Part shown: one piece after another, positions 30,886 to 31,132 of the stretch
How the letters are laid out: each line of letters opens with the position of its first letter
How positions within the stretch are numbered: position 1 is the first letter of the stretch
Source: CAZEZY01 sp964516635
GTDB taxonomy: Bacteria > Pseudomonadota > Gammaproteobacteria > Burkholderiales > Burkholderiaceae_C
Direction of reading: 5' to 3'
DNA: 31,132 bases
Assembly: GCA_964516635.1 (NCBI GenBank)
Contig: CAZEZY010000011.1
Coordinates: 1 to 31,132 of the forward strand
Notes under the pieces: generated by a model
What the model saw: the letters and a program-made list of their open reading frames with translations, nothing else
What the model was told of the DNA's origin: nothing
The model's database searches: none
Translations under genes and position numbers: made by a program

Positions 30886-31132
30886 TCACTTCTTGGTGGG
30901 CGGCAGATCGGTGCACGACCCGTGCGCCACCTCCGCCGCCATGCCGATGCTCTCGCCCAGCGTAGGGTGGGGGTGGATGGTCTTGCCGATGTCCACCGCG
31001 TCGGCGCCCATTTCGATGGCCAGCGCGATTTCACCGATCATGTCACCCGCGTGGGTGCCGACCATGCCGCCGCCCAGGATCTTGCCGTGGCCATGGGCCT
31101 CGGGTGAATCGTCAAACAGCAGTTTGGTCACG
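30886..31132 (-). CDS. lpdA: Dihydrolipoyl dehydrogenase, C-terminal part (5' truncated by window edge)
   Basis: The visible 82 codons are the C-terminal dimerisation domain of the E3 flavoprotein, which reoxidises dihydrolipoamide in 2-oxo acid dehydrogenase complexes. The diagnostic stretch is GADAVDIGKTIHPHPTLGES, where the histidine of HPT and the glutamate four residues on form the catalytic dyad at the partner's active site. GGGMVGTHAGDMI precedes it, and the tail is TDLPPTKK. The frame is open to the right edge. The gene would lie after the E1 and E2 genes if it is part of a pyruvate dehydrogenase operon, but those lie outside the window. Confidence 0.93.
   Translation of the reverse strand, partial: VTKLLFDDSPEAHGHGKILGGGMVGTHAGDMIGEIALAIEMGADAVDIGKTIHPHPTLGESIGMAAEVAHGSCTDLPPTKK

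Overview
The window reads as a chromosomal segment of a betaproteobacterium, most likely Burkholderiales and close to Comamonadaceae. The G+C content is high, the genes are tightly packed, and the gene content and order (dapD, a PilT/PilU-type ATPase, dapE, prmB, yheS; a FimV-like protein; yejABEF divergent from fabI; a diheme cytochrome c with a rhodanese) fit that group. This placement rests on recalled family resemblance, not on a search. There is no phage, IS element, CRISPR array, tRNA or rRNA, and no gene-free stretch longer than about 220 bp.

Region 1 (2-6882, plus strand): the end of dapD, a PilU-like retraction ATPase, dapE, prmB, the ABC-F protein yheS and an RsmB/NSUN-type RNA m5C methyltransferase. 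The last four are joined by 4-bp stop/start overlaps (GTGA, ATGA, GTGA). They combine lysine and peptidoglycan precursor synthesis with ribosome-modifying and ribosome-associated proteins. Region 2 (6852-10866): a thiamine-diphosphate enzyme and an MFS transporter on the minus strand (ATGA overlap), divergent from a D-2-hydroxyacid dehydrogenase that may be translated from a leaderless mRNA. A FimV-like membrane protein (10863-12908, minus) follows and shares a palindromic CTAG double stop with the dehydrogenase.

Region 3 (12997-18500, plus strand): a compact acyl-CoA operon of 3-hydroxyacyl-CoA dehydrogenase, an isomerase-like crotonase, a Crp/Fnr-family regulator, an APH-fold kinase and an ACAD10/11-type acyl-CoA dehydrogenase. 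The kinase plus dehydrogenase pair looks like the two halves of human ACAD10/ACAD11 and like LvaA/LvaC of levulinate catabolism. The operon is therefore a good candidate for a 4-hydroxyacyl-CoA catabolic route that uses a phosphorylated intermediate. This is the most interesting system in the window.

Region 4 (27602-18504, minus strand): a run of seven genes with gaps of 28 bp or less. It contains the yejABEF peptide ABC importer, a DUF2189-type membrane protein, a 73-residue DUF2788-type membrane protein, and a GspE/PilB-family ATPase with an unusual N-terminal extension and tandem MshEN-like motifs. fabI (27641-28441) diverges from it.

Region 5 (28457-31132, minus strand): a diheme cytochrome c and a periplasmic rhodanese in a two-gene operon, preceded by an FNR/ANR-type box with exact class II promoter geometry and by an 18-bp palindrome next to the ribosome binding site. 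Then come an EamA/DMT transporter, an intrinsic terminator, and the 3' end of a dihydrolipoyl dehydrogenase gene. Convergent gene pairs throughout overlap or nearly touch, leaving no room for ordinary terminators.
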